This document shows, piece after piece, positions 24,001 through 36,562 of a DNA stretch of 64,000 nucleotides; position 1 is the stretch's first letter, and every line of letters begins with the position of its first letter. Below the pieces are notes generated by a model. It saw only the letters and a program-made list of their open reading frames with translations, did no database searches and was not told where the DNA came from. Source of the DNA: Gambelia wislizenii (Eukaryota > Chordata > Lepidosauria > Squamata > Crotaphytidae); the NCBI GenBank assembly GCA_030847615.1, contig JAUMIR010000001.1, forward strand, positions 366,102,687-366,166,686, read 5' to 3'. Both the position numbers and the translations under genes were made by a program.

Positions 24001-24539
24001 CCCTTGAAGCTCTGCAGAATCCCTTACTGTGTATGCATGAACAGTAAAACAGGGAAAAGTGGAAAACAGATAGGCTTGCCTTGCCAGCTCTCCCCAGCAT
24101 GTTAAAGAAGCATAGATCAACAACGTTGATCAGTGAAATCAAGCGACGGGCATACTGAATGTGGAAATAGCGCGCCCTGAAAATGTATGTCATATAATAG
24201 CACCAAACATGCTGCTAAGTACACATGCGCTAATTGACAGAAATACCAGGCAGAGGCTAAATTATCATGACATCATGCGAAATACAAACATGAACACAGT
24301 AAGATCTACAAAATTGTGCATGCACACAATCACATGAGGAAATAACGTGAGAAGGAGGAGATTGACACATAAATGAGAAAATGACAAAAAGGAAGAACAT
24401 AGCCCAAAAATGTGATGCACAAAAAGCACAACAGTTGCTTGTTCTTCTGCCTCTGTTCTGGAATGGTCTGATACACTTGGTGCAAAACAGACATGAATCC
24501 ATCATTTACATGATGGAATCATTGCACTTTCAGAGCTCT

Positions 24540-24752
24540 GTGTGGTAAACACCTGATACTGGATTATTGGCTATGGCTCCTCCTTGTGAAATCCTGGGAT
24601 TTGTATTTTGGTTAGGCACCAGCACTCTTTGGCAGAGAAAGGTAAATAATTTGTGAAACTACAAATCCCAGGATTCTACAGGAAGGGGACATGTCAAATA
24701 ATCCAGTTTCAAACTGGATTATTTGAGCAGTGTGGATCTGGCCTATAATGGA
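24540..24752. mobile_element. Palindromic MITE, family A variant
   Basis: Mirrored arms with AAATCCTGGGATTTGTA and ACTACAAATCCCAGGATTCT. The ends contain ACTGGATTATTGG and CAAACTGGATTATTTGAGCA, the variant terminal sequence also seen at 42.0 kb. Confidence 0.65.
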
Positions 24753-25525
24753 GTGGTAAGAAATAAAACTGGCCAGGCAAGCTCCATTGTAGAATCCTGG
24801 TGTTTGTTTTATAAGGAGCCCTGAGGGAAACGCGCTCCTCTGCCCTCCCTTCAAACCCCTTTCTCACCTAAGAGAAAGTCCTTTCTTTTTCTCCCTGGTG
24901 AGTGGTGAGGACCATTGGTTCTGATCATTAGAAAAAATGGACTTCTTTTTAGGCACGGGTGGAAAACTGTGAAAGCTGGCCAGTGGGGACAGGTGGGTGT
25001 CTTTGAACTTTCTTGTACCATCACACTCGTGATCTTTCCCACCACCTTTTATACAAATGCTGGTTCTGGTTCATACAGACTGGTGCCAGCCTGCCTGCCA
25101 GGCATATGTACTAATACAAATAACTCATCAGTGATTTAAGGGCCACAGTACTCTATAGCCACTCTTCCATAAGTTGAAAGAGTATGTTCAGGTGCGTGTT
25201 GGACTACAGTTCTTATCATCCCCAGCACAGCCTGACACATCTAGAAAATTATTGACATTGGTCGTTAAGAAAGCTGTTGCTGATAAACTAATATCCTGGC
25301 ACCATGTAAGCCAATTAACACATGCATTGTGATAAAAATCTGTTATCCTGATAGAAGCCTCCAGTGACAGACTGGAATTTATCAGAGTTGTCACTCACCA
25401 ATCTGTGCTCTAATCTCCCTTTGACCTTTCTTTGCTCCAGAATGGCTAGTTCAACATTAGTGGCAATGCGTTCTCCAGCTTTTTTAAAATACTGCCATAT
25501 CTGAGGTCTGATTTATACCCATTTA

Positions 25526-25568
<43 letters not shown>

Positions 25569-26572
25569 CTTGGTTATATTCCAGTGTAGCCAAAAGACAA
25601 GTCAGGACAATAAAAAGTAAAGTGGAGGGTACTAAACACTACTCATTTCTAAAAAATGTGAAAAGTGGACATTTTTGTGTTCTCACAAGCTTCAGAGGTC
25701 AAAGTCAGCACAACAAACACCTTAACCACAGGTATCCCCTTCTAGCCTAGTTTACATTGTAATTTTACTCTGAAATGAAATGGATCATTATCCAAGGACC
25801 CACTTTCAATTTATATCAGCTTCAGCTTATCTCCTTTATTGCATTTAAAAAAAAAGAAAAAAGAAAAACAGAGACTAAAACAAGCCAAAATGCTGTTAGG
25901 ATAACTGTAGCTGATGTCTTATTCACATTTTCCTGATAGCAAGCTCCATTCGTCTTGATAGAACTTAGTTTTGAGTAGAAACGTGTGCAGTTATAAGTAC
26001 CCAAAGCATGTCCATGATCTATTCATCAATTATACTCTGTTTTATAATCAACTTCAGATACCTTGCCAATTCTCAGAAAAACAGGCATGACTGTAGATAC
26101 ACATACAAACAACAGACACATTCTGCTCATATAGAAAATAACAGCGCTTTTAGTATAATATGTGGTTCATAACTGAAGTATAGTGGCAAAATCCCAGTGT
26201 ATCCTGTAATCTGTCACTGTTGTTTTTGTATCCATCCTTCTCTTGTCCCTTCCACTGTGATTGCTCTGGCTAGATATCTCATAGCATCCATCTCATAGCA
26301 TTGTGGTCATTCCCACCCCCACCCCCACCCCCACTTTTTATAAGATTCCCTTTTCTCCTTCCCTTCCTCCCTTTTCTACTCAGGTTGTACACAATTTGTG
26401 CACATACATTTCCAAAGTCTTTTAATTTTTTTAAAAAAATCTGACTGGTTTTCGAAATCAACACTGCTGTTCATAAATCCTGCAATCTTGCCAAGACTTT
26501 ACAGATGTAAATAGAGAGACCCTGACATGCTTCCTTCCAGCTGTTTGAGCACATGGGGACACATATACTTAC
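24753..26572. other. No recognised gene
   Basis: Contains the (AC)n tract and a (CCCCCA) tract near 26312-26333. No supported exon. Confidence 0.45.
25530..25567. repeat. (AC)n microsatellite
   Basis: About 19 AC units. Confidence 0.95.
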
Positions 26573-26780
26573 TTAATAGGAGAGGCAGTATTGGTAGAGT
26601 GTTGATATTTGGAAGCCCTAAGTTTAAATCCATATGGAGCTATGGCATTCCCTGGGTGACCCCGGACCAATCACCCTTTTGCAGTTTGACTTACTTCACA
26701 GGGTTGTTGTGAGGGCAAATTGGGAAGGAGGAGTGTCATGTGACACACTGTGAGTTCACTGGGATCCAATTTAGTTTGAA
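26573..26780 (+). mobile_element. tRNA-derived SINE, degraded
   Basis: GGCAGTATTGGTAGAGTGTTG, AAGTTTAAATCC (B-box region), CCTGGGTGACCCCGGACCAATCAC and CTTCACAGGGTTGTTGTGAGG, the body of a common reptilian tRNA SINE (Squam-like). Confidence 0.6.
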
Positions 26781-27242
26781 GGAAAAGAGTGGGCAGCCAG
26801 ATGGATGCCTATAGACTATAGCAGCCCATCCATAGGATGGGCAGACATCCCATTTAACTTCAGAAACCATATGGGTTTGTAGCATAAGAAGGGAGTGATG
26901 CCGGTGGCGGGATGTGGCAGCACCTTTAAGACTTGTTTTTTAGCATTACCTTTCATTGATATTTTATTTTAACATTACCTTTCATGGATATAAACCCATT
27001 TCTTCAGATGCAGTACCAAGTGATATTAAAGCATCAGGTTATAAAGCATATTTATACAGTTGTGGGAATGGGTTAGAATGTAATAAGATCCAGAAAGATG
27101 CAAATTGCCCTAAATTTTCAAAAGGTGTCCTCCTTTTTATGCTGCATGAGACTAACATGGCTACTTCTTTGAAAACTACTACATATGGGCTTGTAACATA
27201 CTTTAAAAAAACAAAACACAGGCACTCTTGTAGATCTGAGCC

Positions 27243-27455
27243 CAAACAGTGGCGTAGTGGCTAGGGTGTTGGACTGGGGCTTAGGAAATCCAGCATGTTG
27301 TTCCCACTGAGCCAAAACACCTACACAACGTGACCTTGGCTTAGTCACTCTCTTTCAAGTCTAACCTCCCTTACATAGTTGTTATGAGACTAAAGAGGTC
27401 TCAGCCTTGGGAGAAAGACAGGCAACAAATAAAATAAAAAGTAAATTAAAAAATA
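27243..27455 (+). mobile_element. tRNA-derived SINE, degraded
   Basis: CAGTGGCGTAGTGGCTAGGGTGTTGGAC, GTGACCTTGGCTTAGTCACTC, CCTCCCTTACATAGTTGTTATGAG and an A-rich tail. Same type as the 26.6-kb element. Confidence 0.6.
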
Positions 27456-27968
27456 AACATAGTTGCCAAATAAGTAAGCATGATCAATTGCTGGATGTTT
27501 TCATACAGTGTTATTCGTTCTAAAATAGTCTGTTTTGAATTGACTCCTGAAGCAAGGGTGTGAATTAGATTGACTGTATCCATTTCCATTTTTAAAACCC
27601 AGGAATGTTCAATAGAATATGTTTAACCTCACAATGGACTCCATTACATTTCTTGTTGAAAACAGCTACAACTTGAATATATTTAGCAACATTTCCTACT
27701 TGGATAAACAATTATTCATTTATGGGAGCAGAAGGAAAACTAGAACACCCTTCTGTATTAATATGCACATTGATTCCTTCCTCCCTCTCTCCCTCTTTCT
27801 TCTTGGCTAAAAACAACAACAACAAAAAGAGGACAAACTAAGGTAAAGGATTTCCTAGAAACAGGGACTAAACAAAAACAGACTCTGCTACTTAGTTGGC
27901 ACATATGACTTCTATCAAAGGGCTCACAAACCACACTGAACTTATTAAAAGCTGTTGGGTAAATAGGA

Positions 27969-28206
27969 CAGCCAGTGTGGTGTAGTGGCTTAAGTGTTGG
28001 ACTAAGACTCTGGGAGACCAGGATTCAAGTCCCTGCTTAGCCATGGAAACCTGATGGGTTACTTTGAGTGAGCTGCTCTCTCTCTGCCTCAGAGTAAGGC
28101 AATGACAAACACTCTGAATAAAAATTGCTACGAAAAACCCACAATAGTTTTGTTTTTAGGGGTACCATAAGTCACAAATGACTTGAAGGCATAGAACAGC
28201 AACAAA
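27969..28206 (+). mobile_element. Sauria SINE
   Basis: Head AGCCAGTGTGGTGTAGTGGC, B-box region AGGATTCAAGTCCCTGC, tail CCATAAGTCACAAATGACTTGAAGGC and AACAGCAACAA. Confidence 0.82.
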
Positions 28207-28631
28207 TCTGAACAGATTTAGACTGCAGGAGAAAGGAACACACAAAGATTAGTATGGAAAACAATTTGATGCCCACACAAAGAGTCTATTTAGATTTTAG
28301 ACATGTTTAACAGAACAAACGTTTCCTCCTTCCTGCTCCAATTCTTGTAGATGGCAAGGCACAATGAACACAAAGATATTACATTGCACATTACATTCAT
28401 TAAACATTAGATGTGGGCTCAGTGGACATTATATAACAGCCTTTCCCCAGCTGATGCCCTCTAGGTGTGTTGGCAATATTTTCTGGGATGATGGGGACTG
28501 TAGTTCAAAAGAGCTAAGGAGTACCCACTTGGGGATGACTTCCCTATAATGTCTAATCAGGCATAATGGACAAAGGTGATACAAAATGCTATGCCGCTAG
28601 GGTTCTGATCTGATGGCCCACTTTCTTTTAG

Positions 28632-28805
28632 GACAATATCAAACTGCACTGTTATAGTGCTATCATTCCACTTTAACTTAATTGGTATGGCTGCCTCCTG
28701 TGGGATCCCAGGATTTGCAGTTGAGGGAGGGGCATTTAGCATTCTCAGTCAGAAAGCTCTTAGGCCTCACTAAAATACAAACCCCAGAATTCCACAGGAG
28801 GCCAG
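28632..28805. mobile_element. Palindromic MITE, family A
   Basis: Contains ACTGCACTGTTATAGTGCTA, CCACTTTAACT, CCCAGGATTTGCAGTTGAGG and the inverse AAACCCCAGAATTCCACAGG. The right terminus is partly lost. Confidence 0.6.
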
Positions 28806-28809
28806 ATAA

Positions 28810-31089
28810 CTAAGCCCTATCATTTAATCAAGATGGTAAAGTCCACACAGTTCTCTGTGGTTTGTACACCAAGGAAATATTGTTGCAGTCTACTTACTGA
28901 GTTTGAAAATCTCTACCCAAATGGAGGAACTATAAGGGTCAGGTAAGAGGTGGGGATGGGTATATAAGTCTGTTTCACTTTTTACCATTGTTCAAGCATT
29001 TTAACTCTTAAGTTCTTTCCAGCATGAATACCGAGAAATTTGTGAATTGTGTTAATTATTCAAAAATGAACTTGAATGAAGTCCTCCCTTATTTTTTTTG
29101 GCTAAAATCAATAGGTACAGCTGTTCCAACATAGAGAGGACCACATTGTACCTGTCTGTCAGATGTTGAAGTTGTTGCGACCTCTTTAAAAAAGGAGGTG
29201 GCAATCCTAATTCAGAGCTAACATGGTTAAATAAACAAGAACTCAATTCAAACCCAGACCTTTAAAGGTAAGCACTCAAAGCCTTAGTTTCACCCACATC
29301 CAAACCTTTCACCCACATCCAAACCTTTGAAATCTCAAATTGTTTCCATCCCAAATATGACTAAATTTGTGAAATTTGGTAACTCCTTATCAAACTGAAC
29401 AAACTGAAACAAAATTATTATCCATCTCTAATAAATGGTATGGAATGTTTTCAGAACATAATTGACTCTTGAAATACTGAGTTATCATGGATCCAGTCCA
29501 CAACCCCTTCTATGCCACAGTTTGCTGGATACAGGTGTAGACTCCCATTGAACTATTATTATCTATTCACCTGCTGTGCTGATGTTTGATATCATCAGCT
29601 GTGACATCATCAATCACCTGTGGGGGATGATAAGACAAAGAGGAAGTAAAATGGATTCAGCTTGGCTGCAGTTCCCTAAACAATTGGTGCTGTCAAAGCT
29701 GGCTGGTAACCATCTATCAGAGATTATTCACTTAAACCTGGCACCAAAAAGAATGTAACAGTCAGAACCTCAAATGTGGGGAGCAAGTTTTCTCAGGCCT
29801 GCACCATATCTTATTAAATATAGGAAACAGATCAATGCAGCATGCATGGAAGTAGCAACCAGTTTCCATAGAGAGATTATCTTTTTTATTATTCAGGATG
29901 AACCTATCTATAACCTATTTCATGCTTAGGGCATTACTTAAAAGCTGAAATCCTATGGATGCTTGCTTCAGAATGTAAATATTGGGAGAGGGACAAAATG
30001 AGAGCATTGCCCCCCCCTGAAATGTTCCTTCAGTCCCCAAATTTCTAGCATTGTGATAATTTAAAACTTCAGTTGAGCATTTAGAAAGACTGTTTAGGCA
30101 TCCAAAATAAAAAGGTAGGCAAAATTCCCAAGGCAATATGCAAATATAAATAAATGTAAGAGTTCTAGGTGTGAATTATTTTTCATTGTTTTACTCTCTG
30201 CAATGCCAGGGGGCTGAAGGAAAATTTAATAGGATGTCAGAATATTTATTTGGAGAGGCAATTCACTTATCCCCCCACAAAGCTACATCCCTAAAGCCCA
30301 ATGAAAGCAGTACAGAGTGATATTAAAGCCTTGACTTGCATTGTGACTTGCATTTGAGAAACATGCATAAAATTGGATCTTTTAATATTTGTTTTTAATG
30401 CCAAGAATTAAGGGAATATTTCTCATACAGAGAAACAAAATCAATTAGGGCAGATGTAGGCGAGGTCTCTGAGCTGCAGTCTGGTAACCCTATTCCACCC
30501 ATGAAGATTTGCCAATAAACAATTAAACAAAACAAATTTTCTCCAGTTTCCCTTCCATACCCAAGCATTTGCAGTGTCAGAATTTTTTAACAAAGGTCTC
30601 ATTCCTAACATCAAGCCTTCCAGTCAGAATCCAGTTTCAACAGCTGCTTAAACTATGGTCTTGTGCTTTGCAGAATTAGAGTCTTGACTGGCTATATTTC
30701 CCCCCTCCCAGCAAGACAGGAAATTACTGTTTATTATAGAATAAATATCTGGCAAACAGCTGGCAACTGCACCAATGAAGAAACTGGGCTATGATGATAA
30801 TAAATTGTAAACAGAAAGTGGGTCATATTCTGTGCTTGCTAGGAAGATTATAAATTATACTGTCCAAGACTCTAGACTGCCTGATTGTCTGTTGTAGCTT
30901 CAGTTGATCAGAAATAATAGCAATAACAAGACATTTCCCCTCATTTTCTATTTTCTATCAGTAATCTAGTATTGCCCCCAATGTAAGAGAGAAGCTTTGA
31001 GCTACTTGACCCAGAAAAGGCTTCATTGTGGCACTGAGATGTATCAGAGCAAAATAACAGATCAATGTAGGTTAGAGAACTAAACGTGG
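28810..31089. other. No recognised gene
   Basis: A 20-bp unit (TTTCACCCACATCCAAACCT) is doubled at 29289-29328, and one unclassified repeat lies at 29986-30300. Confidence 0.45.
29986..30300. repeat. Unclassified interspersed repeat, copy 1
   Basis: Shares with 60.6-61.07 kb, in order, TTTAAAACTTCAKTYRAGCAT, TTTAGGCATCCAAA, CCAAGGCAA, TTCTAGGTGTG, TCTGCARTG and an end CATAGCTACA/CAAAGCTACATCCC. The arrangement suggests the 3' part of an unrecognised LINE or DNA element. Confidence 0.5.
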
Positions 31090-31310
31090 CAATGTGAAGT
31101 CGAAGGCTTTCACGGCCAGCATCCATAGATTTTCCTTGGTTTTTTTCCGGGCTGTGAGGCCATGTACTGGAATAGTTTCTTTCTGACATTTCACCTGCAT
31201 CTGTGGCTGGCATCTTCTCTGAAGATGCCAGCCACAGATGCAGGCGAAACATCAGAAAGAAACTATTCCAGAATACAGCCTCACAGGCCTGGGAAAAAAC
31301 GAAGGAAAAG
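31090..31310. mobile_element. Palindromic MITE with ~90-bp arms
   Basis: The left arm ends GGAATAGTTTCTTTCTGACATTTCACCTGCATCTGTGGCTGGCATCTTC. The right arm starts AGATGCCAGCCACAGATGCAGGCGAAACATCAGAAAGAAACTATTCC. Only about five bases separate them. The outer sequence TCGAAGGCTTTCACGGCCAGCATCC is a common reptile repeat; a fragment recurs at 41.36 kb. Confidence 0.7.
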
Positions 31311-31474
31311 CTATAAATCTGGCAAATTCAAATAGGCTGAGTATAATCAGTATCTGTGGAGAGCAAATTGCAGCTGAGAATAAACATTAAAATGAGGGGA
31401 GGAGGGGATAAGAGGTAGCCAGGAGCCAGTCTCTGAAGAGAGTGATGGATGCAACAGAAAGTCAGAGGGAATTA

Positions 31475-31793
31475 CAGGTTGAGTCTCCCTTATCCGGAAT
31501 TTCAAAATCCAAAATATTCCAACATCCGTAACTTTTTTGAGTGCCAACATGACAGGGCATTTTATGTTTTCTGATGGTTCAGTGTAATTTTGTGTTTTGT
31601 GCACAAAATCATTAAAAATAAATGTGCATAATATTAATTTTGACTATGTGTATAAGGCATCTATGAAACATAAATTAATTTTGTATTTACGACTTGGGTG
31701 CCATCTCCAAGATATCTCATTATGTATATGCAAGAATTCCAAATCTGAAATATCCAAAATCACAAGCATTTTGGATAAGGGAAACTCAACCTG
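31475..31793. mobile_element. pogo-like MITE (CAGGTTGAGT termini)
   Basis: Ends CAGGTTGAGTCTCCCTTATCCGGAA and TTTTGGATAAGGGAAACTCAACCTG are inverted and flanked by TA. The interior is AT-rich and non-coding. Tc1/mariner (pogo) group. Confidence 0.78.
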
Positions 31794-32202
31794 TATAACA
31801 CTATGGCAGTGACCAGAACTGATCAGGAAACAGTCCTGGTTTTTAGAGCTAGATCTAGGTGAACACTGGTGGCTTCCATGTCAGTTGAGCAGTGAATCCA
31901 CCTTGGGTTGTACAGTAGTCCAAACTTTAAAAGAGCTATCCAAAGTTCTCAACCTGTTCTGGGGCCAGGGGTCAGCTCCTTTAAAGTTTAGACTACAACC
32001 CAAAGTGAATTCAATGCTCCACTGACATGGAAACTACCAGCTGCCATGGCCTTCATCAGAGAATATAGACGCCAACCAATGTTGCCTCTTGATTGCTTTG
32101 TACACCCAAATGGCCTTTTATTGTAAACCAAATGATGTAAATACTGCTGACTGCTACAGATATTGGCTATACATATATTTTTCTTAAACTGACAGATTCA
32201 CT

Positions 32203-32234
32203 GTCTGATAGCCTTGTGGCTGAAGAGCGGGGTA

Positions 32235-32265
<31 letters not shown>

Positions 32266-32268
32266 CTG
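32203..32268 (+). mobile_element. 3' end of the ATAA-tailed SINE
   Basis: CTGATAGCCTTGTGGCTGAAGAGCGGGGTATAAATAAATA, identical over its length to the end of the 13.7-kb copy. The rest is missing. Confidence 0.7.
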
Positions 32269-32571
32269 GTATTAAAACCAGAAGGGGAAAATCTATCAGA
32301 AGCAGGATGTGAACTTCTCCCTCTCCCCACTTTTGTGCCACATACTTAACTGCTCTCTAACTTCAGGGAACTCAGATAACAGAAGGCTGCTATTCTCTAG
32401 GTCTCTAACTTGCACTTGCCATGGTCTTGGAGAAGAGGAGGGATATGGCTGAAATCCCATGGAGAGGCACCTATGAATAAGACCCGTTGAATTCATTGGG
32501 ACTTACATCTGACTAAACATGAATAGGGACTGGTTCCACAAGTTTCAAGCTTTCTCTGCACAATGTTTTAG

Positions 32572-33422
32572 AGCAAGTGTGGGGAACTGCTGGCCCTCAA
32601 AGTGTTCTAGCCTTCAACATCCACCAGCATGGCCAATGGTAAAAGATTATAAGCACAGAATCCCAGAATGTCTGAAGGGTTAAAACATCTCCACTCCTGG
32701 TTTAGAAAGATCTTCAATAATGACACTCTTTCGGGGGGCAGGGTTGTCATGAAACAATTGTCACTTTATTGGACATCTAGGGATTTGAGACGAGATATTA
32801 TATGTGGATGATGCTCAACTATTTCTCCTTTTCATTTAAGCCAGATAAAACAATGGATGGATTAATCAGATACCTCGAGTTAATAATATGATGGATGCTA
32901 ATAACTGACTGAAAAGGATGGAGGCACTATTAAGTAGCTGGACCTGAATATAAAAGTTGTGATGTTCAACCTGTTTTACAGGGATGGGGACTATAAGGCC
33001 TTGTAGGTATTATCAGACTACAACTCCCATCCTTTCTGACCATTGGTCATATTGTCTGAAGTTGGTATGAGTTTGAGTCCAGCAGCATTTGTAGGGATAC
33101 AACTTCCCTACTCCTGACATACTGGGCGAGGTTGCACTCCATGGCAGAATACAACTCCATCATCAATTCAGCCCATCTACAGTCCTCAGTCCTACATTCC
33201 CAAGTGACATCTCTAGCCCAGACCATCTTTCCCCAGCTTTAGTCAATCCCCCCAGCTGTACCACTTTCCCAAAAAGAGGGATGGGAATCATGCAGCCCTC
33301 CAGATTATTTTGGACTTTAACTCCCAGCAACCTTAGCCATCATAGCCAGTAGGGAAGAATGCTAGGAGCTGCAGTCCAACAACATATGGAGGGCCACATG
33401 TTTCCCATTCCTGGTGGGGGGA
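32572..33422. mobile_element. Cluster of three family-B MITE copies
   Basis: Copies at about 32572-32700, 32978-33120 and 33280-33420 carry variants of GGGGAACTGCTGGCCCTC, ACTACAACTCCCATCC and AGTCCAACAACATATGGAGGGCCACATG. They are divergent from each other, so independent insertions are likelier than tandem duplication. Confidence 0.5.
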
Positions 33423-33479
33423 GGAACAATTGTAGAGGCTGTAATAGTAAATAGTCTCCAATTTCAGTAGGAGATACTC

Positions 33480-33940
33480 ATAGTGTCTTCATTATTTTGG
33501 ATTTGATTGTTTTACAGCAACAACTATTGGAAGGTCCTTCCTCTGAGTTCCCATCAGTAGGGGAAATACATTGTGGGAACATGGGAGACGGCCTTCTCTG
33601 TGGTAGCACTCCAGTTGTGGAATGCCCTCCCCTTGGGGGCCCAATTGGTGCCAATGTTGGGATCATTTCTGCACCAAGTCAAAACCTGACTTTCTATTAA
33701 AGCCTTCAGGCATAACTGATTTTATCCAGGCTGTGCATGTCCTATGGTTACCTTATTTAAAACTGTTTTAATTGGTTTTTAATTGATAACCTTAGTGTAT
33801 TTTTAATCTTTTAAAATTATTGTTTTTATTTAATGTTTTAAATTGATTTTATTGGAAGCTGCCCTGAGATCTTCAGATGTATAGTGTGGGATAAATATTT
33901 TAATAAAATAATAAATATAAATAATAAAAATTTACTTATT
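33480..33940 (+). mobile_element. LINE 3' fragment (L2/CR1 group)
   Basis: The plus strand encodes an RT C-terminal remnant around CGSTPVVECPPLGG, then the AT-rich 3' UTR (TTTTAATTGGTTTTTAATTG) and a tail GGGATAAATATTTTAATAAA. Confidence 0.55.
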
Positions 33941-34894
33941 TACTTACAGAGGCCTTCTCTTTCAATTTACTCAGCAAATAGATGTTGTGTAAAAACATTT
34001 GTTTTCTGTGTTTTTTGGTCAACATTTCTTCCCCCACAAACCAACTGGGTGGAGAAAACAGAAGGGGGATTGATGACAATTTGTTGGCTAGATCTATAAA
34101 ATATAGGCAATTAGAAGCATCTTGACTCCAGTGGGGAGGCAGATAGAACTTGCTGTTATCAAACTGCTACTTTTATTGTTGAACAGCAAGATTCCTTGCT
34201 TTTATTACAGTATTTTTATGTTCTTATACCTAGATGGGGGAGAGAGGGAGATTTAGTTAAGTGGCCTGTGGCATACACATTCCAAAAATATGATTACTGT
34301 ACATAGTTTCTTGTTTGAAGTTGTTAGTGTGTTGCTGAGCTAATGAGCAGAGAAGCCAATGTACAACCTGACATAGGTGGGATTGCCATATTTGCATACT
34401 TAAGCTAAACAAACACATTTCTAGCTTCTTATTATCAAGCTAGACTTCAGGCTGTCTGGTTGGACTGGTATGGAGGTGAGAGAGCAGGGAGAGAAATACA
34501 GAATTTCCTGACCATCACCAGCTCCTCAATAGCCATTTGATTTGCAGCATGTCAGCAGGTGGTGCTTAATGAACATGGTGCAATGACCAGCTGGTTCTCT
34601 GTTTTTATTACTAGTACTGTCTACCTTACCAGAAAGACTGGTAAAGTGAGAAGGATGCCTCAAGTGGCCAATTCTGTGTGTGTCAGGAAAGCACAGCAAA
34701 TCACTTTTTAAAAAGTTATTGTTCTTTCACTTTCTGGAAGTGGGAAAGGTTCTTGTGGGATTTTCTATATCCATTCCCCAAGCATCTTGATTAGTCTACA
34801 ATGCACCTTGACTCTGGGAGAGGGTGCTATTTTCTGGCCCCCAAAATGTCTTCCTGTCCTATGATCACATTGCTGGACTAATGCCTGTACCTAG

Positions 34895-35085
34895 CAGGTT
34901 TGCCAGAATAAGAACTGGAGAGGGCTCCTGTACCTTTGATGGTTACATAGGACAGGGGGGTTGAGCAGATGTTGCTTGGCACCCAAACAGGGTAACAAGA
35001 AAACGTTCTCAATTTCCCTTTTCTATACAATCATCAAATGTACAGGAGCCCTCTCCAGTTTCCACTAGAGCAACCCTATCTATGA
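34895..35085. mobile_element. Palindromic MITE
   Basis: AACTGGAGAGGGCTCCTGTACCTTTGATG faces CATCAAATGTACAGGAGCCCTCTCCAGTTT around about 115 bases. The superfamily is unknown. Confidence 0.6.
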
Positions 35086-35734
35086 TGTCATTGGCTATCA
35101 ACAGTAACTCTGAGAGAAACAATGGCTGTCATCCTGTTAACAAGTTAACCCACCCTGTTGGTCATTGCAGAGGCTGGCATTTGTTACTGACTGCACAACA
35201 ACCAAACCTACCTTTTAAGCACTGCAGCCAACACCCCACAACACAACTATTTCCATGCTGTTGAAGAGCCGGGAGGAGGGATCACCTGAGATGCCTCCAG
35301 CTATTTTGCTGTAGCTGGACACACTGCAAGGACATAATCTTCAAGGACATCATCTTCAGTAACATCCTGAGGTTCTTGGAGGTTCCTGCAGGTACCTGTT
35401 GTAACAAGTCCGGCTATAGGAAAATAGCTGGATGTGTCTCTGCTAATCCCCTGCATCATTTTAAAAGTGGGTTTTGTTGGGGTAGCACTGGGAGACTTAG
35501 ATACAGAGATGTAGCTTTATATCACACATACCTCTCCAGATGCAAGATCTCAGACATATTTCCCACAGGATTGCCAGGGCTACAATGTAACCAAGTAATA
35601 TATTACTTTCCCATTAAAGCTATCCTCACCACAGTGAAATAAGGGTGAAGTTAGAGGCCTGGTTAACACATACAGGACCATTTTTATAGCAGTGGAACAC
35701 ATTCTCTTCGTCAGCAAATCACCATGGTATGGAA

Positions 35735-36360
35735 GCTGCTTTGGAGATCACTTGGAAGTTTAGCCTGTCTACATTAGTGAAAAACCCTGACTCCGCCCCT
35801 CCCCGAATCTGGTCCCATAATGCCACAGCTTTCCCCTTGAATCTGGGGAATCTAGAATCTAGCCCTGGCACTAGTTACTCTCTTCTGAAGTCAGAATTAC
35901 CAGCCCATCTCACCATTGCAAGGCTTTCTGCCCATTCTGACTTCAGAAAGAGCGACTAGCACAGGGGTTTTGCTTTTCTGGCACACAGTCACCCACTCTG
36001 AGCTCCATGAAAGCAGAGCCCCAGTGCTAGTCACTCTCTCTGAAGTCAGACCAGGTGGCAAGCCTTGCAATAGCAAGGCTGGCCACTCATTTTAACCTCA
36101 GAGCAAGTGATTATGCACCAGAAAGGCAGAGTCTTGTTCCTCTTCTGGCTCATGCCAGTGGCAGAAACACCACAGATGTGGTTGGCTGGCAGCAGACCCG
36201 CAGCTTCAATAGGGGTAAAAATCTGAATGCAGATTCTATATTTGGCAGGTAAGGTGTGGTGCTTAAATCTGGGCCAGAGTAGTCCAAATTTCATGTGTCA
36301 CAGCTCCAGACCAAAGTAGTCTGAATTTCATCCAGAGTTTTACCTCCAGTGAAAACAAGC
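35735..36360. mobile_element. Complex palindromic repeat
   Basis: Contains the mirror TAGTTACTCTCTTCTGAAGTCAGAATT and CATTCTGACTTCAGAAAGAGCGACTAG, then a second related unit (CTAGTCACTCTCTCTGAAGTCAG ... GCAAGCCTTGCAATAGCAAGGC). Outer ends carry GGAAGTTTAGCCTGTC and AGTAGTCTGAATTTCATCC. Unclassified DNA-transposon-like block. Confidence 0.45.
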
Positions 36361-36363
36361 CCC

Positions 36364-36562
36364 TAGTCCAATGCTACTCAAACTGTTGTTCTTTGGCCTG
36401 GTGCTGGTCTGCAAGACATTGACTGCCAGTCCATAGCAAATTTCCAGGAAAGAGAAAGTTGTAGTCAATGGGCACAAATATGGTACCAGTCCCTGGTATA
36501 TAGGGCGGTGAATTCTTGCTGATCCCCCACATCAGATAGCTTAAGAAGCACTGATCTAGTTC
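36364..36562. mobile_element. hAT-like non-autonomous element
   Basis: Starts CAATGCTACTCAAACTGTTGTTC and ends CTTAAGAAGCACTGATC, with GGTACCAGTCCCTGGTATATAGG inside. The style of the ends is hAT-like. Confidence 0.45.
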
